Counted from the stretch's first letter, positions 22,130-34,900 are shown. The stretch is DNA of 64,000 bases from Hygrophila difformis (GCA_030278955.1 JAOANR010000002.1:9537982-9601981), one strand, 5' to 3'. Notes: generated by a model not told the origin, from the sequence alone. A program made the numbers and translations.

Positions 22130-22770
22130 CAAGAGGTAGGACTGCACATTCTAGATTTGGTATTTCACTAGATTGTGACGAGAATTCTACTTGCAAAAAA
22201 CTTACATCAGAAAATTATTTAACCTCTCTTCTCATTAAAACAAACTTCAATATTTGGGATGAAAATTCTTGATTAGTAGAATGATTATGAGCCCGTCTGA
22301 ATTAACCAAATTCTCCATTCGATTTCAGAGGAAAAAATTCCACTCACGGTTTGTTTTACTATGAATATAATAAAAAAAAATTAGATGTCAACTTTTAAAG
22401 AAGGTTAGACTCTATATTCAAAAATCAGTTTTTACAAATGTCAGTGATATGTTGCAATATCTCGTGTCACTGTAAAGAGAGGACTCGAAGCATTAATAGT
22501 AATTAGGATGGATTAACCTAAGATACTATAAGAAATGTTATTTACAATGAAAATTATACTGTATGGCAAGAATTTGCACAATAAATACTTCATGTACGTG
22601 ATGGCAATTGGTAAAACTGGTATTAATCTTGAAGATGTACAATTAGATGTGACATTTCCATATGATAATTTTATAAATTCTACGCGAGATTCTATAACAG
22701 TAATTGTTGAGAGTACTTATACAAATATAAAACGCACCACTTCAAATCCAAAAATATTTATATATTAACC
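22130..22770 (+). pseudogene. Helitron helicase fragment, copy 1
   Basis: Frame-broken remnants of a PIF1-like helicase. About 22140-22265 reads ARSRFGIS-like then ENYLTSLLIKTNFNIWDE, matching the region between the Walker A strand and the IWDE box in Helitron helicases. After an internal loss it passes to the C-terminal region (22270-22480), then a short segment like NVIYNENY and a GDVQLDVTF-like stretch (22620-22680). It aligns over about 500 bp with copy 2 at 23130-23710. Multiple stops are present. Confidence 0.6.
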
Positions 22771-22859
22771 CCTATCAATGAGATTGTTGCTACAATTAAT
22801 AATTATATCATGGAACGTACACGTAAATGAATATATATATATATATCAGTTTTAACAAT

Positions 22860-22947
22860 TTTTTTGAGAAATAATCTGTTTTATTCCCACAAAAACACAA
22901 GTGAGTTCACAGCCACCAAAACATCAATGCCTCTCTACTACAATCAT
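22860..22947 (-). repeat. Short LINE/SINE-like tail insertion
   Basis: About 90 bp starting with a T-run (poly-A on the minus strand) and flanked by ttaacaat-like direct repeats (about 22852-22859 and 22948-22955). It is too short to classify. Confidence 0.3.
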
Positions 22948-23129
22948 TTAACAATATTTGTCAAAAGGATGAAGCATAGATAATGCCAATGAATTATTTT
23001 CACTGGAATACCTAAACACGATCAATTGTTCTGGATTATTGAATCATGAAATATAGTTGAATGAGGGTTGCATAGTCATGTTTCTTAGGAATATATATAT
23101 CCATCAAATAAATTATGGAATGGAAGTAG

Positions 23130-23710
23130 GTTGATAGTAACCAAGATGCAGAATTATATAGTTGTGGTTAAACTAATTTTCGGGAAACATGAAAGTAGAA
23201 AATTCTTGATTGGTAGAATGATTACGAGCCTATTTGATTTAACAAAATTTTTGATTCGATTTGAGATGAGAAAATTCTCACTCACAATTTGTTTTGTTAT
23301 GATTATAAACAAAAGTCAATGTCAATCTTTAAAGAATGTCGGATTTTATCTTCCAAAACCAGTTTTTAGTCATGAACAGTTATGTTGTAATATTTCGTGT
23401 CACTAGCAAGATGTGGCAAAATGTATTAATATGCAATTAAGAATGATTAACTCAAGATACCACAAGAATTGTCGTTTACAATGAAATTTATATATGACAA
23501 AAAATTTGTAAAATGGATAGTTGATGTAGGTGATGATAAAGCGGGTATTGATTTTGGAGATGTACAATTAGATGTGACATTTTTGGATGATATTCTTATA
23601 AAATTTATGGGTAATCCTATAGCGGTAATTTTTTAAAGTACATATACAAATATAAACTACACCATTTCAAATTCAAACATTTTAAAAGATAGTGTTATAC
23701 TAGCCCCTAT
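23130..23710 (+). pseudogene. Helitron helicase fragment, copy 2
   Basis: The frame 23131-23406 contains GKHESRKFLIGRM, INKSQCQSLKNVGFYLPKP and VFSHEQL, which match the C-terminal end of plant Helitron/PIF1-like helicases (motif region normally ending in a ValAlaSerSer-like ISR box). It then degrades; about 23500-23640 resembles a mid-protein segment (GDDKAGIDFGDVQLDVTF) that normally precedes the C-terminus, so the order of parts suggests a tandem duplication. Nonfunctional. Confidence 0.65.
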
Positions 23711-24107
23711 GTATGAGATTTTCACCAATGAAATTTTCAGCAAATTGTTCGAAAATTTTTCATATTATGCTTCATACTTATTTTTAAATTTTTGTTTTAT
23801 CTTAATTTAAATTTCAAATCAATAAAAATATTATTTTAATAGTTATTTTTATTGATCTGTTATGTTTGTACCGGACAAGACACAAAAGCCAATTCCCATT
23901 GGTATAATATAATTTTTTAATTAGTTTTAAAAATAATTAAATTATATTATCATATACATCATCTTTTGAATATATAAAAAAATCATTACACATTTTTCAT
24001 TACTCAAAGTATAATTTATATTATTACTTTATGAAGTATAATATAAATATATATATTATATAAAATATAAAGTTATGCCCGTCGAGTCTCGACGGGTTAT
24101 TTACTAG

Positions 24108-25742
24108 TTGATCATATATTTATGAATGCATACTAAAATGGTAGCATTAATTAACATTATAATGATCAAATCACTTAATCACCCCCAAAAATAATACTCC
24201 TATATACTGTAAAATAATAAATAAAAAAGTATAAAGATCATATTCGTTTGTGGCATGTGCAAATCCTCCTGTTTTTGCGCGTTAATCAATCCCTATTCTT
24301 ACTAATTTAATTCCCCCTTTTGTAAACTTCTTTAAGCAATAACCAAAATTTAAGGAATTGGTTTCTGGTCTGACTCTGCATATTCAGAGATGTTTTTGGG
24401 ATGATTGCATTGTGATATTTTTTTTGTGTGTCAAATATGGCAGTAGTTTTTATTAGTTCATTTCCTTTTTAAAGTTTTATTAATTGAATGTTATTCTGGG
24501 GAGGTTACATTTTTATTATTCCTGAAATCATGAGAATTTTATGGAATGATCAGGTATCCATTTATATAATATGGAATTGTATCAAATCTCTGAACAGTGT
24601 TGCATTCTTGATTCTTGACTTTATGGAAATGCTTTTTAGGTTGCATACACGTGTTATCCAAAATGCAGACTTATGCTATGGGGAGAATGCCACATATATG
24701 TTGTGAATGCTGTTAAGTTTTGTACCTTATGCATTTGTTTGTGTTGTGCTGCGTTAACATGATATATATGCTATATGAACTACATAACAATGTTCTAGCA
24801 ATCTTGTACTAAAAACACTAAGACTTCTTACTCCGTCCTAGCAACAACATTACTAATTACAAATCGCATGCTTGTGCTGCCATCCAGTTTGCACTATGTT
24901 CTATAACTGCTTATCTGATGATGTTCATGTGCATATTATGTGCTTTGTCATGTGTACTGATAACCGCTTACATGGTATGTGGATATTGCTGTTATTGATT
25001 CCTGACTTTATGGTGTGTCGAATATGGCAGTAGTTTTTATTAGTTCATTTCCTTCTTAAAGTTTAATTAATTGAATGTTATTCTGGGGAGGTTACATTTT
25101 TATTGCTCCTAAAATCGTGGGAATTTTATGGAATGATCAGGTATGTGTTATCCCACGCCTGAACATCATCATCAGCTTCCACTAACAAGCAATCAACAAA
25201 TTGTGAAGCGGTGTCGACATCACAACCGCGATCGGGCGATGTTCCATGCTCGCCGATGTCACCTATTGCATCGGGAAAGGTATTCAGGTCTAGCATCTCC
25301 TCTCTTGTTTGCCCGTCACAATTGCCTGGTGTTGTATCTGAATTAATTTGCCACAGCACTACTCCATATATGATCCACTCTATGATGACAGTTACCGATC
25401 AATCAACAATTACGCCATTAATTAGGTTTTTGACAGATCCACTTCCCATTTTCAGTCATTGCAATGAAAATGGTATCATTGTACACCATTGTGACGCGTA
25501 TCACATTGCCAACTACAATGGAACACTTCCTCATATCCAAATGATATATAATCATGATAGAAACTCTATTGAAATTTAATCATGGATTACAATACAACCA
25601 ACGTTGGGTTACAAGCTTATAATTTAATCCCAATTTTTTCCCTTCTAAATTATTTATATTATTACATAGTGGTGCAATATTGATTGTTTGCTTCAGGAGA
25701 TGTGGTAATAAATCTAAGCTAGTCATGCATTAAGAAATATTA
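24108..25742. other. Intergenic DNA with a ~130 bp direct repeat pair and an unrecognised segment
   Basis: About 24429-24558 and 25015-25145 are near-identical direct copies (both contain GGCAGTAGTTTTTATTAG, TTCTGGGGAGGTTACATTTT and GAATGATCAGGTAT), 586 bp apart. After the second copy, 25146-25580 has a more balanced base composition. A minus frame at 25126-25359 (EEMLDLNTFPDAIGD, TASQFVDCLLVEADDD) and a plus frame at 25211-25579 overlap; neither matches a family I recognise. It may be a decayed gene fragment. Confidence 0.35.
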
Positions 25743-25864
25743 TTTTTTTTTTGGATGAGGGGGACGCTAATCGCGTCAGTTAAGGAAAGATAACAAAATG
25801 AAAAAAAAAAGAGTAAAGTAAAGAAGCTAAAGGCGCGGGCGGCAGGTGCCCATCAAATCCGCAG

Positions 25865-28800
25865 CTAAAAGGGGCCGAGCGTCGTCAGGTGGAAAGACCC
25901 ACGTAGTGAAGAACTCGGGTTCTCGGGAACCCATCCTAGCCAAACAGTCAGCAACAAAATTTCCCTCGCGGAAAATATGGAACCATTTATAGCTTGGATT
26001 CCGTGAAGGAGATCATGAATAAGCCGCACAATAGGGAAGAGCGGGTGATCCCTATCCACACCAGAGTGAATAATTAGAATGGCCTCAACAGAGTCAGAAT
26101 AGCAGCAAGCCTCCCGAACGCCTCTAACTTGCAGAAGTCTTATCCCATTAAGGATTCCATGAAGCTCAGCAACTAGTATCATGGAATTTCCAATGAAACC
26201 AGAGAATCCCACTTGCCAATGCCCAACACCATTACGAACAAATCCACCAAAGCCAGCCCTCCCTGGATTCCCAACGACACTGCCATCAACATGTAACACA
26301 ATCCCTTCATACTGACGAGGATGCCAACACACCAAGCATGGAGAGACACGCCGAGGCAACCGACCATAAACTCGATCAAACCCCTCACAACTTTGACAGC
26401 GCGTGCGACAATCAGGGAACAATTTGGCCTTTCATCTCGAAAGCACATGGCATTTCTCGCACACCAAATACTCCACAGCAGCGCCCAAGATTTCCCAGAC
26501 CAGCGACGAGTGAGATTTCTCCATAGCAGCCCCCTAGCAGTATCCAGCGGAAAAGACACCTGGGACGGTCCATTCAGGCATGCCCATGTAGCAGCAGCCC
26601 ATGCACAATTGAAGAAGAGATGCACAGCAGAGTTATCACTGACGCCACAAATGGAACAAAGGGCCAAGCTGACCAAGTGGCGTTGAACACGAAGCTGATT
26701 AGTGGGGAGAGCATCAGGGACAATTAGCCACATAAGGAATCAAATTTTCTTCATTGCAGGTATCTTCCAAACCCATGCCTTGCTAACATCACTTTCAATA
26801 CCACGGGACTTAAGCATCCAGGCATAACCGAACTTGACAGAATAAAGACCCGACGAACTACCATCCCAAATGAATATATCTTCCGCCGCATCATGAAGGA
26901 TAGGGGGGCCAAATTCAATGACTTCATCTCGAATATTATTTGGCACCATAGTGGAGATATTGGACCAACACCAATTACCATTGAACACCACATCCTTCAC
27001 ACGGAGGTGAACGTCCTGGTGGTGAACAAACGGCAACCTTGGAGCAATCGGCCCAGCCTTAAGCCAATGGGAAAACCATAGGCTGCAGTCACCTGACCCT
27101 ATTCGGATGCGGAAGCCCTTAGAGAAAATTGGATCTACATGAGATAACGCACGATATATAGGGGAGGCTCCTGGTTTGGTCGGGAAATTGTTTAAGCCAC
27201 ACCTGTATTTAGCTAGCAATAGCTGGGATTCCAATTTCAATGGCTTGCACACAACATTTGCATATACTTTACCAAGGAGGGCAATATTCATATCGCGAGT
27301 AGAACGGATGCCAGCACCACCCATAGCTCGTGGGAGTGCCACCCGATGCCAGCCGATTAAGTGAAGCCCTCGGCCACCCGCATCCTTGCAGAGAAACGTA
27401 CGAATAATCCGATCCAATGATCACAAGTAGTCGAAGGTAACCAAAAGAGTTGCAAGATATACGATGGTATAGCAGAAAGGACCGACCTAGCCAATGTCAA
27501 CCTGCCTGCTTTCCCCAAAAGAGTATCTAACACGGCCATGCACAATTGGAAACCCAAGATAGCGACCAAGATCCGATGAGAACTCAATGTTTAGGATGAA
27601 TGGAGCTCAATAATGGTGGAGGGGGAATAGCCGCGGACGCAAAAGCCAATGATTTCCGAGTGTTCACACGGAGCCCAGAATGCCATGCAAAGCTAGCCAG
27701 AATCCCATCAATAACCCGAGCACAATCAGGAGTAGCTTTGGCAAATAGTAATAAATCGTCGGCGAACATCAAGTGCGATAGAGATGGGGCACCCCGTGCT
27801 ATAGAAATAGGCCGCCACTGACCAAGTCCAGCGGCTTGAATGATTGTTCTGGATAATTTTTCCATTACCACAATGAACAAATAGGGGGACAATGGATCAC
27901 CCTGCCTTAAACCCTTAGCCGGCGAGAAAGGCTCTAGCGCAGCACCATTCCAAAGAATCGAGTACACTGGAGACCTCACACAGAACATAATCAATTTAAG
28001 AAGTCGCACTGGAACACCCATTTCAACAATGCAATTCTCCAAGAAGTCCCAAGAGATGTTGTCGTACGCCTTCTCCAAATCAATTTTTAACAAGAACTCC
28101 AAAGAGCGCCTGTGCTTATTTCGGAAGGAAGTGATAACTTCTTGCAGGATGATAGCATTTGATGTTGTACTCGGACCCGGCAGAAAAGCGGATTGATAGG
28201 AGACAATATAGTTCTGGAGGAGCGGCGGAAATCAATTCACTATGACTTTAGTTATAAACTTATAACAAACATTGCAAAGGGAGATTGGCCGAAAGTCACG
28301 AACTTCACTAGGAATGGCCACCTTAGGAATTACGCAAATGAAAGTGGCTGAGACTTCTTGAGCAAAAGAACCATCACGAAAATCTCTGCAAACAAAATCA
28401 TAAACAGTGCCACCAACAGACTCCCAATACGTTTTAAAGAACTCTGCCGGAAAGTCGTCTGGTCCTGGTGCCGCAAAGCCCTTAAGATCCCTGACCGCAT
28501 CTGATACTTCCTGGTGACTAACATCTTGGTCCAACTGATGGTATGAGTCCATCGGAGGGAGAGGAGCCAACTCAAGGGGGGGCCGCGAGGAGGAGCTCGA
28601 ATATCCAAATAACTGTATGAAGTGTCCCCGAACATGATCTTGGAGAAGGCCATCATCCGTAGACCAAACCCCATTGACATTCAATCCTGTAATGGTTACT
28701 TATCCCGAGATTTCTGATACCATAGCAATTCTTCTTGGCGTAGGAGAACATCAAGCTCCTGCATAAGCTGAACCTCCAGCCGTACATATGTTGACGAGTC

Positions 28801-29757
28801 TACTCGTAGATGACATCTACGCACTCCCTCCAGTCTACTCAGAATCTTCATCTTTCGACATTTATGATTACCGAAGATTGTTTTGTTGAAATTGATGGAA
28901 GCATTTTTAATGCCATCGAGGCGCACATGCAGGGGCAGATCAGTCGCATTCCACGAGGTGTCCACAACGCTGCCGTACATAGGATGAGTAGACCACATTC
29001 TTTCCCATCTAAATGGTTTCCCAGAAACCCTGCGCCGGGCGACAGAACATTTAAGCAAGAGAGGGTTGTGATCTGAAGATCGCCGCCCTTGCACCTCCAC
29101 CTGGTAGCAAGGAAATTGAGAAACCCAACCTGCATTTGCAACGGCTCGATCAAGACGTTTACGTGCCAAGGGACCCCCAGTTGTATTTCTCTGCCATGTA
29201 TAAGGACTTCCAGTTGTAGTGAGAGTCTCCAAGCCACAATCTGTCAAGACTTCAGGAAACTGAAGACATTGGTTGGATGGAGCAGAAATACCCAATGCTT
29301 CTGACGGCGATAAAACATCGTTCCAATCACCCATGGCCAACCATGCCCCCTGAATTTTATTAGCCAGGTCTCGCATATCCCTCCAATCGAGCAGTCTCTC
29401 CCGGGAGATAGGATTGGCATATACCGCCGTGCAGTACCACACCAAAGTATCATTGCTGATCCGGCAAGTGATCAACCGATTGTGGAGGTATTGAACAGAG
29501 ATATCATATGGATCTCTAATGCAACGGAGAACCCAATTCCCTCCAGCGCGTCCAACACACTCAATCACATGAACAGCCTCATAACCCATTCGATATAAGC
29601 TAACCCAAACTCTGGAGAACGGAACCTGAGGCTCTAGAAGAATCAACAAAGAAGGTTTGAACATACGGAGAATATCCGAAAGGTGGCATTGAGTAGTACC
29701 TTGCATGATGCCACGCACATTCCACGCAAGTATAGAAAAATCATTGAAGACATTCAT
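25865..29757 (-). pseudogene. LINE ORF2 (endonuclease, reverse transcriptase, RNase H), broken
   Basis: The endonuclease frame 29757-28696 is intact and starts FSILAWNVRGI, with GDWNDVLSPSEALG and SDHNPLLLKC near its end. Near 28690 it stops, and the next frame (28684-28232) starts after an apparent small deletion. RT follows with AAPGPDDFPAEFFK, RPISLCNV, an in-frame TGA at about 28232, then FLLKIDLEKAYDNISW, GLRQGDPLSPYLF and the catalytic FADD (27755-27766). Frameshifts occur near 27590, 27415, 26735 and 26420. A zinc-binding RT-associated region lies at 26730-26430, and RNase H (VLHVDGSVVGNPGRAG, DSVEAI) at 26300-25900. Nonfunctional. Confidence 0.88.
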
Positions 29758-30664
29758 TGCGGCATTAAGGCCAGGTCCAGACTAGGAGAGACAACCACAC
29801 CCTTCTCATTCGACACCATAGCCACAACACCAGCGCTGTTTGGATGATCCAGGACGCTATTCCATAGGCGAGGAGAGATTACCACATCATCGTTCGAACT
29901 GCCACTCAAAAGGTGGCGATAATTTTGAGGAAAAGCCTTCTCCACCTCCAAAGGGTCTTTCTTTTGCCCATCACTCCCACGAGAGGTCTTTTTCTCCACA
30001 CGCGGCTTCTTCACACCATGCAAGAGCTTTGTACTGGCAGTTCCACTCCTAACTGGGACATCTTCAGCAGTAGGGAGATCCAAGGGGCCATCAGATCGAC
30101 TCTCATGTGTTTCAACAGCCTTAGACACGACAAGATTTGGGGTCTTTTGTTGTGCAGGTTCCCTCACAAGATTCTTACTAGCAGCAGCACACCTGTCTTG
30201 TAAGTCGTCGGCAGTAGGGAGGGCCAATGGTCCATCAACTCGAATAGGACTCTTAACCGGAGCCTTGTTATCATCAGTAAATGAAGGCTTTTGAGGCTTT
30301 GGATACACAACTTTAGGGTGACGCGGCTTCTTTCTCTTGACAACCATCCATTCACCAACCCCAAAACCCACATGGTCTTCCTTTACCAACTCTTGTGGTA
30401 GCTTCTCCGTAACCTCCAAACCTGAGACCCGATCCCCACGGTCAGGCAAATCTAAAGGATCCTTGTCAACAGGCATAGAGGCAAGGGCATCCATATTCGG
30501 CCTGGTAAAATCCAGTGGTACATGCTCATCAGAATTCTTAGCCGGGCTCGGACAGCGGTCCTGCAAGTGGCCAAAGCGGGCACACTTCATACACATCAGG
30601 TGAAGACCTTCATATGCAACTTGAATTATCTCCCCCTCAACGTCCAGCATGCCAAAGAGCGGTT
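29754..30664 (-). pseudogene. LINE ORF1, C-terminal part with CCHC zinc knuckle
   Basis: It resumes ORF1 after the chromovirus: a short LDVEGEIIQVAYEGLHLMC stretch, then a zinc knuckle CMKCARFGHLQDRC. A long, charged, low-complexity C-terminal region follows (basic tracts such as KRKKPRHPK). ORF1 would act as a nucleic-acid chaperone in the LINE RNP. Its stop codon TGA at 29754-29756 overlaps the ORF2 ATG (29755-29757) as ATGA, which suggests translation of ORF2 by reinitiation. This C-terminal part has no internal stop. Confidence 0.82.
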
Positions 30665-31996
30665 TGCCGTAGATCGAAACTTGTTTAGTGACAATATCCG
30701 GATTAGTGTTATCTGAATTTTAGGGTTAGGTAAAATGATGATTAGAAGGATAGGGATATGAAGATTGATGAAGGACAAGAACATACACAAAAGGACGATT
30801 ATGATATAAGAAGATGAGACTAAGTTGTAAAATAAAAGATAATGAAACTTATGAATGAAGGGGACCCAAACTTGCCAAGGGAAGTGAGTCAAGCTCAAGA
30901 CAAATGGCTTCCTTCAAGTGCATCATTCATTGACAATCCATCGAGCAAGTTTCCAACTTGATGGCGTGAGGGAAATGAACATAAGTTCAAGACAAACACG
31001 GATGGGGGAGAACACTTTTGAAAGAGTGCTCTCGGTTGTGAACTTTGAAAATATGAGAATTGATTCAATATTAAGCAAAGTTGTTTAGAAATGAAGGGGG
31101 AGGTCATATATATAGGCTAGGCCCCTTGGGAAACAAGAGAAATGAAAAATACATCAAAAATAGCCTAATTCGGTTCAGGGGGAATCAATTCGGTCTATGG
31201 TGTAAACCGAATTGGTATGGCCTAGATCGAATTGGGACCAAACCTATCTATTACAAAAGAGAAAGGGGTGCCAATTCGGTTTAGACCGAATTGGTCATAA
31301 GACCGAATTGGACACTTACAAACATTACAAGTAATAATAATAATAATAACAGTCAGAGGGCAATTCGGTTTAGACCGAATTGGCCAATAGACCGAATTGG
31401 GAACTTAGAAAATAATATTACTGACTGATGCGATATAGGCAATTCGGTCTAGGAAGCAATTCGGTCTAGACCGAATTGGGTTATACCGAATTGAGAGGGT
31501 GGGTAATTTTTCTAAGGCATGGGGGCAATTCGGTTTAGGCCAATTCGGTCTATACCGAATTGGCTTATTTCGAATTGGCTAGACCGAATTGGTCTCAATG
31601 CCTTAGCCAAATTTCACACGTTCATATTTTCTATACTATTACAAAATATGTCCGACGTCCAGTGGTGGTTCCGGCTGCTTTCCGGCCACTTTTCCGACGA
31701 AGTCCGTTTTGGGCCTGTTCATGCTTGTTGGGCTTTCTTTGTGCATCCTAAGGCCTTCTTCCATCTTTATTTAAATCCGATGTGAGGAATCCATATTAAT
31801 GGATTCCGAGCTTGTCCGGTCTTGATCTATCCGGATCATTATTTGCAGTTTTTGGGATTCCTGGGGTTCCAGATTATCTGCTTCCTGCAAGAAAAATTTA
31901 TACATTGCATCAGAAAATTTCTTGGCCTTTTGTTTGGACACTGGCCCTTCGGGGATTATTGGAATAACTAATCCATTGGTTCTGGCGACTACGCCA
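30665..31996 (-). repeat. 3' LTR of the chromovirus
   Basis: 1332 bp, bounded by TGCCGTAG and CTACGCCA. The last 226 bp at its right side (31771-31996) encode the C-terminal end of pol. On the minus strand a TATA-like CTATATATATGA lies at 31104-31116. About 14 half-sites of CAATTCGGT or ACCGAATTG lie between 31160 and 31600, several forming palindromes. Confidence 0.9.
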
Positions 31997-34900
31997 TCCC
32001 CACCCTCTTGGGAAGGTTGAGACATCAACCGATCAGAATACAACTCATCATCTCTTTCGAAAAGAGATAAATCAGCAACATTGAAAGTCGGAATAATATT
32101 AAAGTCATCAGGAAGCTCAATCCGATAGGCATTGTCATTGATTTTCTCTAGCACTTTGTAAGGTCCTGTCCCACGAGATGCAAGTTTGCCATGTGTTTGT
32201 GCAGAAAAACGTTCTTTTCTCATGTGCACCCAGACCCAGTCTCCTGGTTTCAGCAACAGCCTTTTTCTGCCCCTGTTGGCAAATTTGGCATATGTCTCTG
32301 ATGCCTTCAACAAGCTGTTCCGAACCTACTCGTGCAGATCCTTGATTGCTTTAGCCCTGTCCCTGCCATTGAAGTTAAGACGCTCACTACTAGGTAGTGG
32401 CAGAAAATCGAGAGGGGTCATCGGGTTAAATCCATAAACGACCTCAAAGGGTGACATGTGTGTGGCACGATGAATGTGACGATTATAAGCAAATTCAATG
32501 TAAGATAAACATTCATCCCAACTTTTGGAGCTCGAAGAAGTAATTATGCGCAGGAGGTTACCCAACACACGATTTACCGCTTCTGTCTGTCCGTCCCTCT
32601 GAGGATGGTAAGACGTTGAGAACAAAAGTTGCGTACCCATCTCATGCCAAAAGCCTTTCCAGAAGTAGCTTACGAACTTGGCATCGCGGTCAGACACGAT
32701 TGACTTTGGTACTCCATGAAGACGTACCACTTCTCTGAATAATAGATTCGAGATATGCCTGGCGTCATTGGTCTTCACACATGGTATGAAATGTGCCATC
32801 TTGGAGAATCGATCAACTACCACAATGATTGAATCTTTGCCTCTTGCAGTCCGTGGTAGTCCAAGCACGAAGTCCATTGATATGTCCAGCCAGGTAGGGG
32901 TGGGCGTCGGGTCGGGTACCCACTTCGGGTACCCACTCTTTTTTCTAAAAAATTAAAGAAAAACCTTTTTTTTTTTAAAAAAACAAACTATTAAAGAAAC
33001 TTTGATAAATTCAATAATCACCATCATAATTTACAATTTACAAATTAATAAGAATGAGAACATATTCATTCATTAATGAATAAAAGACAAGAATTGACTA
33101 ATAATATTTCGAAAAAAATAGGGATTGAGGTTTTACCCTTTTGGTTTGCATAAAATTATGTAATTAGAAATACTTAAAAATAAATACTCTCTAAATTGTG
33201 GGAAATTTTTTTTAAAGAAAAAGATAGACATTTTTTAATAAATAAAATAAAATATTTTTTTAAAAAAAGTTGGGTAATTCGGGTACCCAATCGAGGAATT
33301 CGGGTTCATTTGAAAAACCCGATACCCGACCCGATCTACTAACTTCGGGTTCGGGTACCCGACTTCGGGTTTTTTCGGGTTCGGGTACCCAACCCGATCC
33401 CACTATTTTTCGGGTTCGGGTCGGGTACCCGATTAACCCGCCCCATTTGCCCACCCCTACAGCCAGGGTCCTTCTGGCACATGTAATGCTTGATATAAGC
33501 CGTGGGGTTTAACAGTTGACTTGGCCTTCAGACAGACCAAGCACTTAGCAATGAAGCGAACAACCTGGGCTTGCATATTTGGCCAGTAGAACTTTTCAAT
33601 GAGAATCCCCAGAGTTGCATCTTTCCCAAAGTGTCCCATGAGACCACCTCCTTGAGCCTCTTGAATTAGTAATTCTCTAACAGATCCCTTTGGGATGCAT
33701 AATCTGTTTCTGTAGTACAGAAACCCGTTTAGTTGGGAAAACTCCTTGAATCCATTCTGCTTCGTCCTCTCGTACAACACTCTAAAATCTTCGTCAGTGG
33801 AGTACTGACTCTTGATATGCTCAAGCCCAAACAAATGAGTAGTCGCAAATGTGGCCAATGCTGTTCTTCTGGAGAGTGCATCTGCAACCACATTGTCTTT
33901 CCCCTTTTTATACTTGATCACGTAAGGGAAGGATTCAATAAATGTGCTCCACCGAGCATGTCTTTTGCTCAATTGTCCTTGAACCCTTATGTGCTTCAGT
34001 GTCTCATGATCAGTGTTGATCATGAATTCCCTTCCTCTCAGATAGTGTTGCCATGTCCTCAACGATTGAACAACAGCGTACAATTCTTTGTCATATGTGG
34101 AATAGTTCAGTTGTGCTCCACTGAACTTCTCACTGTAATATGCTATCGGTCTTCCTTCTTGAAGCAACACTGCTCCCATGCCTGTTCCTGACGCATCACT
34201 TTCTATTTCAAATGGTAGGTCAAAGTTTGGTAATGCTAGGACAGGGGCATGAGTGAGCCTATCTTTGAGGTCATCGAATGCCTTTTGTTGTGCTGGCCCC
34301 CACTTAAATGGAATGTCCTTCCTAAGAAGTGCAGTAATCGGAGCCGCAATGACGCTAAACTGTGGGACGAATCTTCTGAAGAAACCACTCAAACCCATAA
34401 AACTGCGTACTTCATGCACAGTGGTTGGCGGCTTCCAGTCAGTTATAGCCTTGATCTTTGATTCGTCCACTTTCAGTCCATCTTTTCCTACGACAAACCC
34501 AAGAAATGTCACTTCCGGTACACAGAAGCTACACTTCTCGAAGTTGGCGTACAGGCGAACTTCTCTCAATCGATCCAGTACCTGTTGCACATGATTTACA
34601 TGATCGATTAGAGTACAGCTGTAAATAAGAATGTCATCAAAATAAACTACTACGAATTTTCCTATGAATTGTCTAAGAGTCTCATTCATCAAACGCATAA
34701 ATGTAGAGGGGGCATTCGTAAGGCCGAATGGCATAACAAGCCACTCATATAGACCAAACTTCGTCTTGAAGGTGGTCTTCCATTAATCCCCTGGTTGCAT
34801 TCTGATTTGATGATATCCGCTCTTAAATCGATCTTGGTAAAAAGGCTAGCGACACCAAGTTCATCTAGCATGTCGTCCAGTTGGGGAATTGGATGACGAT

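Larger units (their letters stand above)
17262..24107 (+). mobile_element. Degenerate Helitron carrying nested insertions
   Basis: The 5' end reads TCTATATATATTAAAGC after an A. The 3' end has a 9 bp-stem hairpin, CCCGTCGAGTCTCGACGGG (24078-24096), seven bases before the terminal CTAG (24104-24107), followed by T. These are Helitron termini with an A/T insertion point and no target duplication. Inside are remnants of a PIF1-like Helitron helicase at about 22130-22790 and 23130-23710. AT-rich internal repeats lie at 17340-17670. Nested within are two Stowaway MITEs, one of them split by a solo LTR. Without the nested LTR the element would be about 4.2 kb. The termini are clear; the identity of the internal 17.7-18.4 kb sequence is not. 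Confidence 0.75.

Noticed and set aside
26321..26686. Plus-strand ORF of 121 residues
   Set aside because: Antisense shadow of LINE ORF2.
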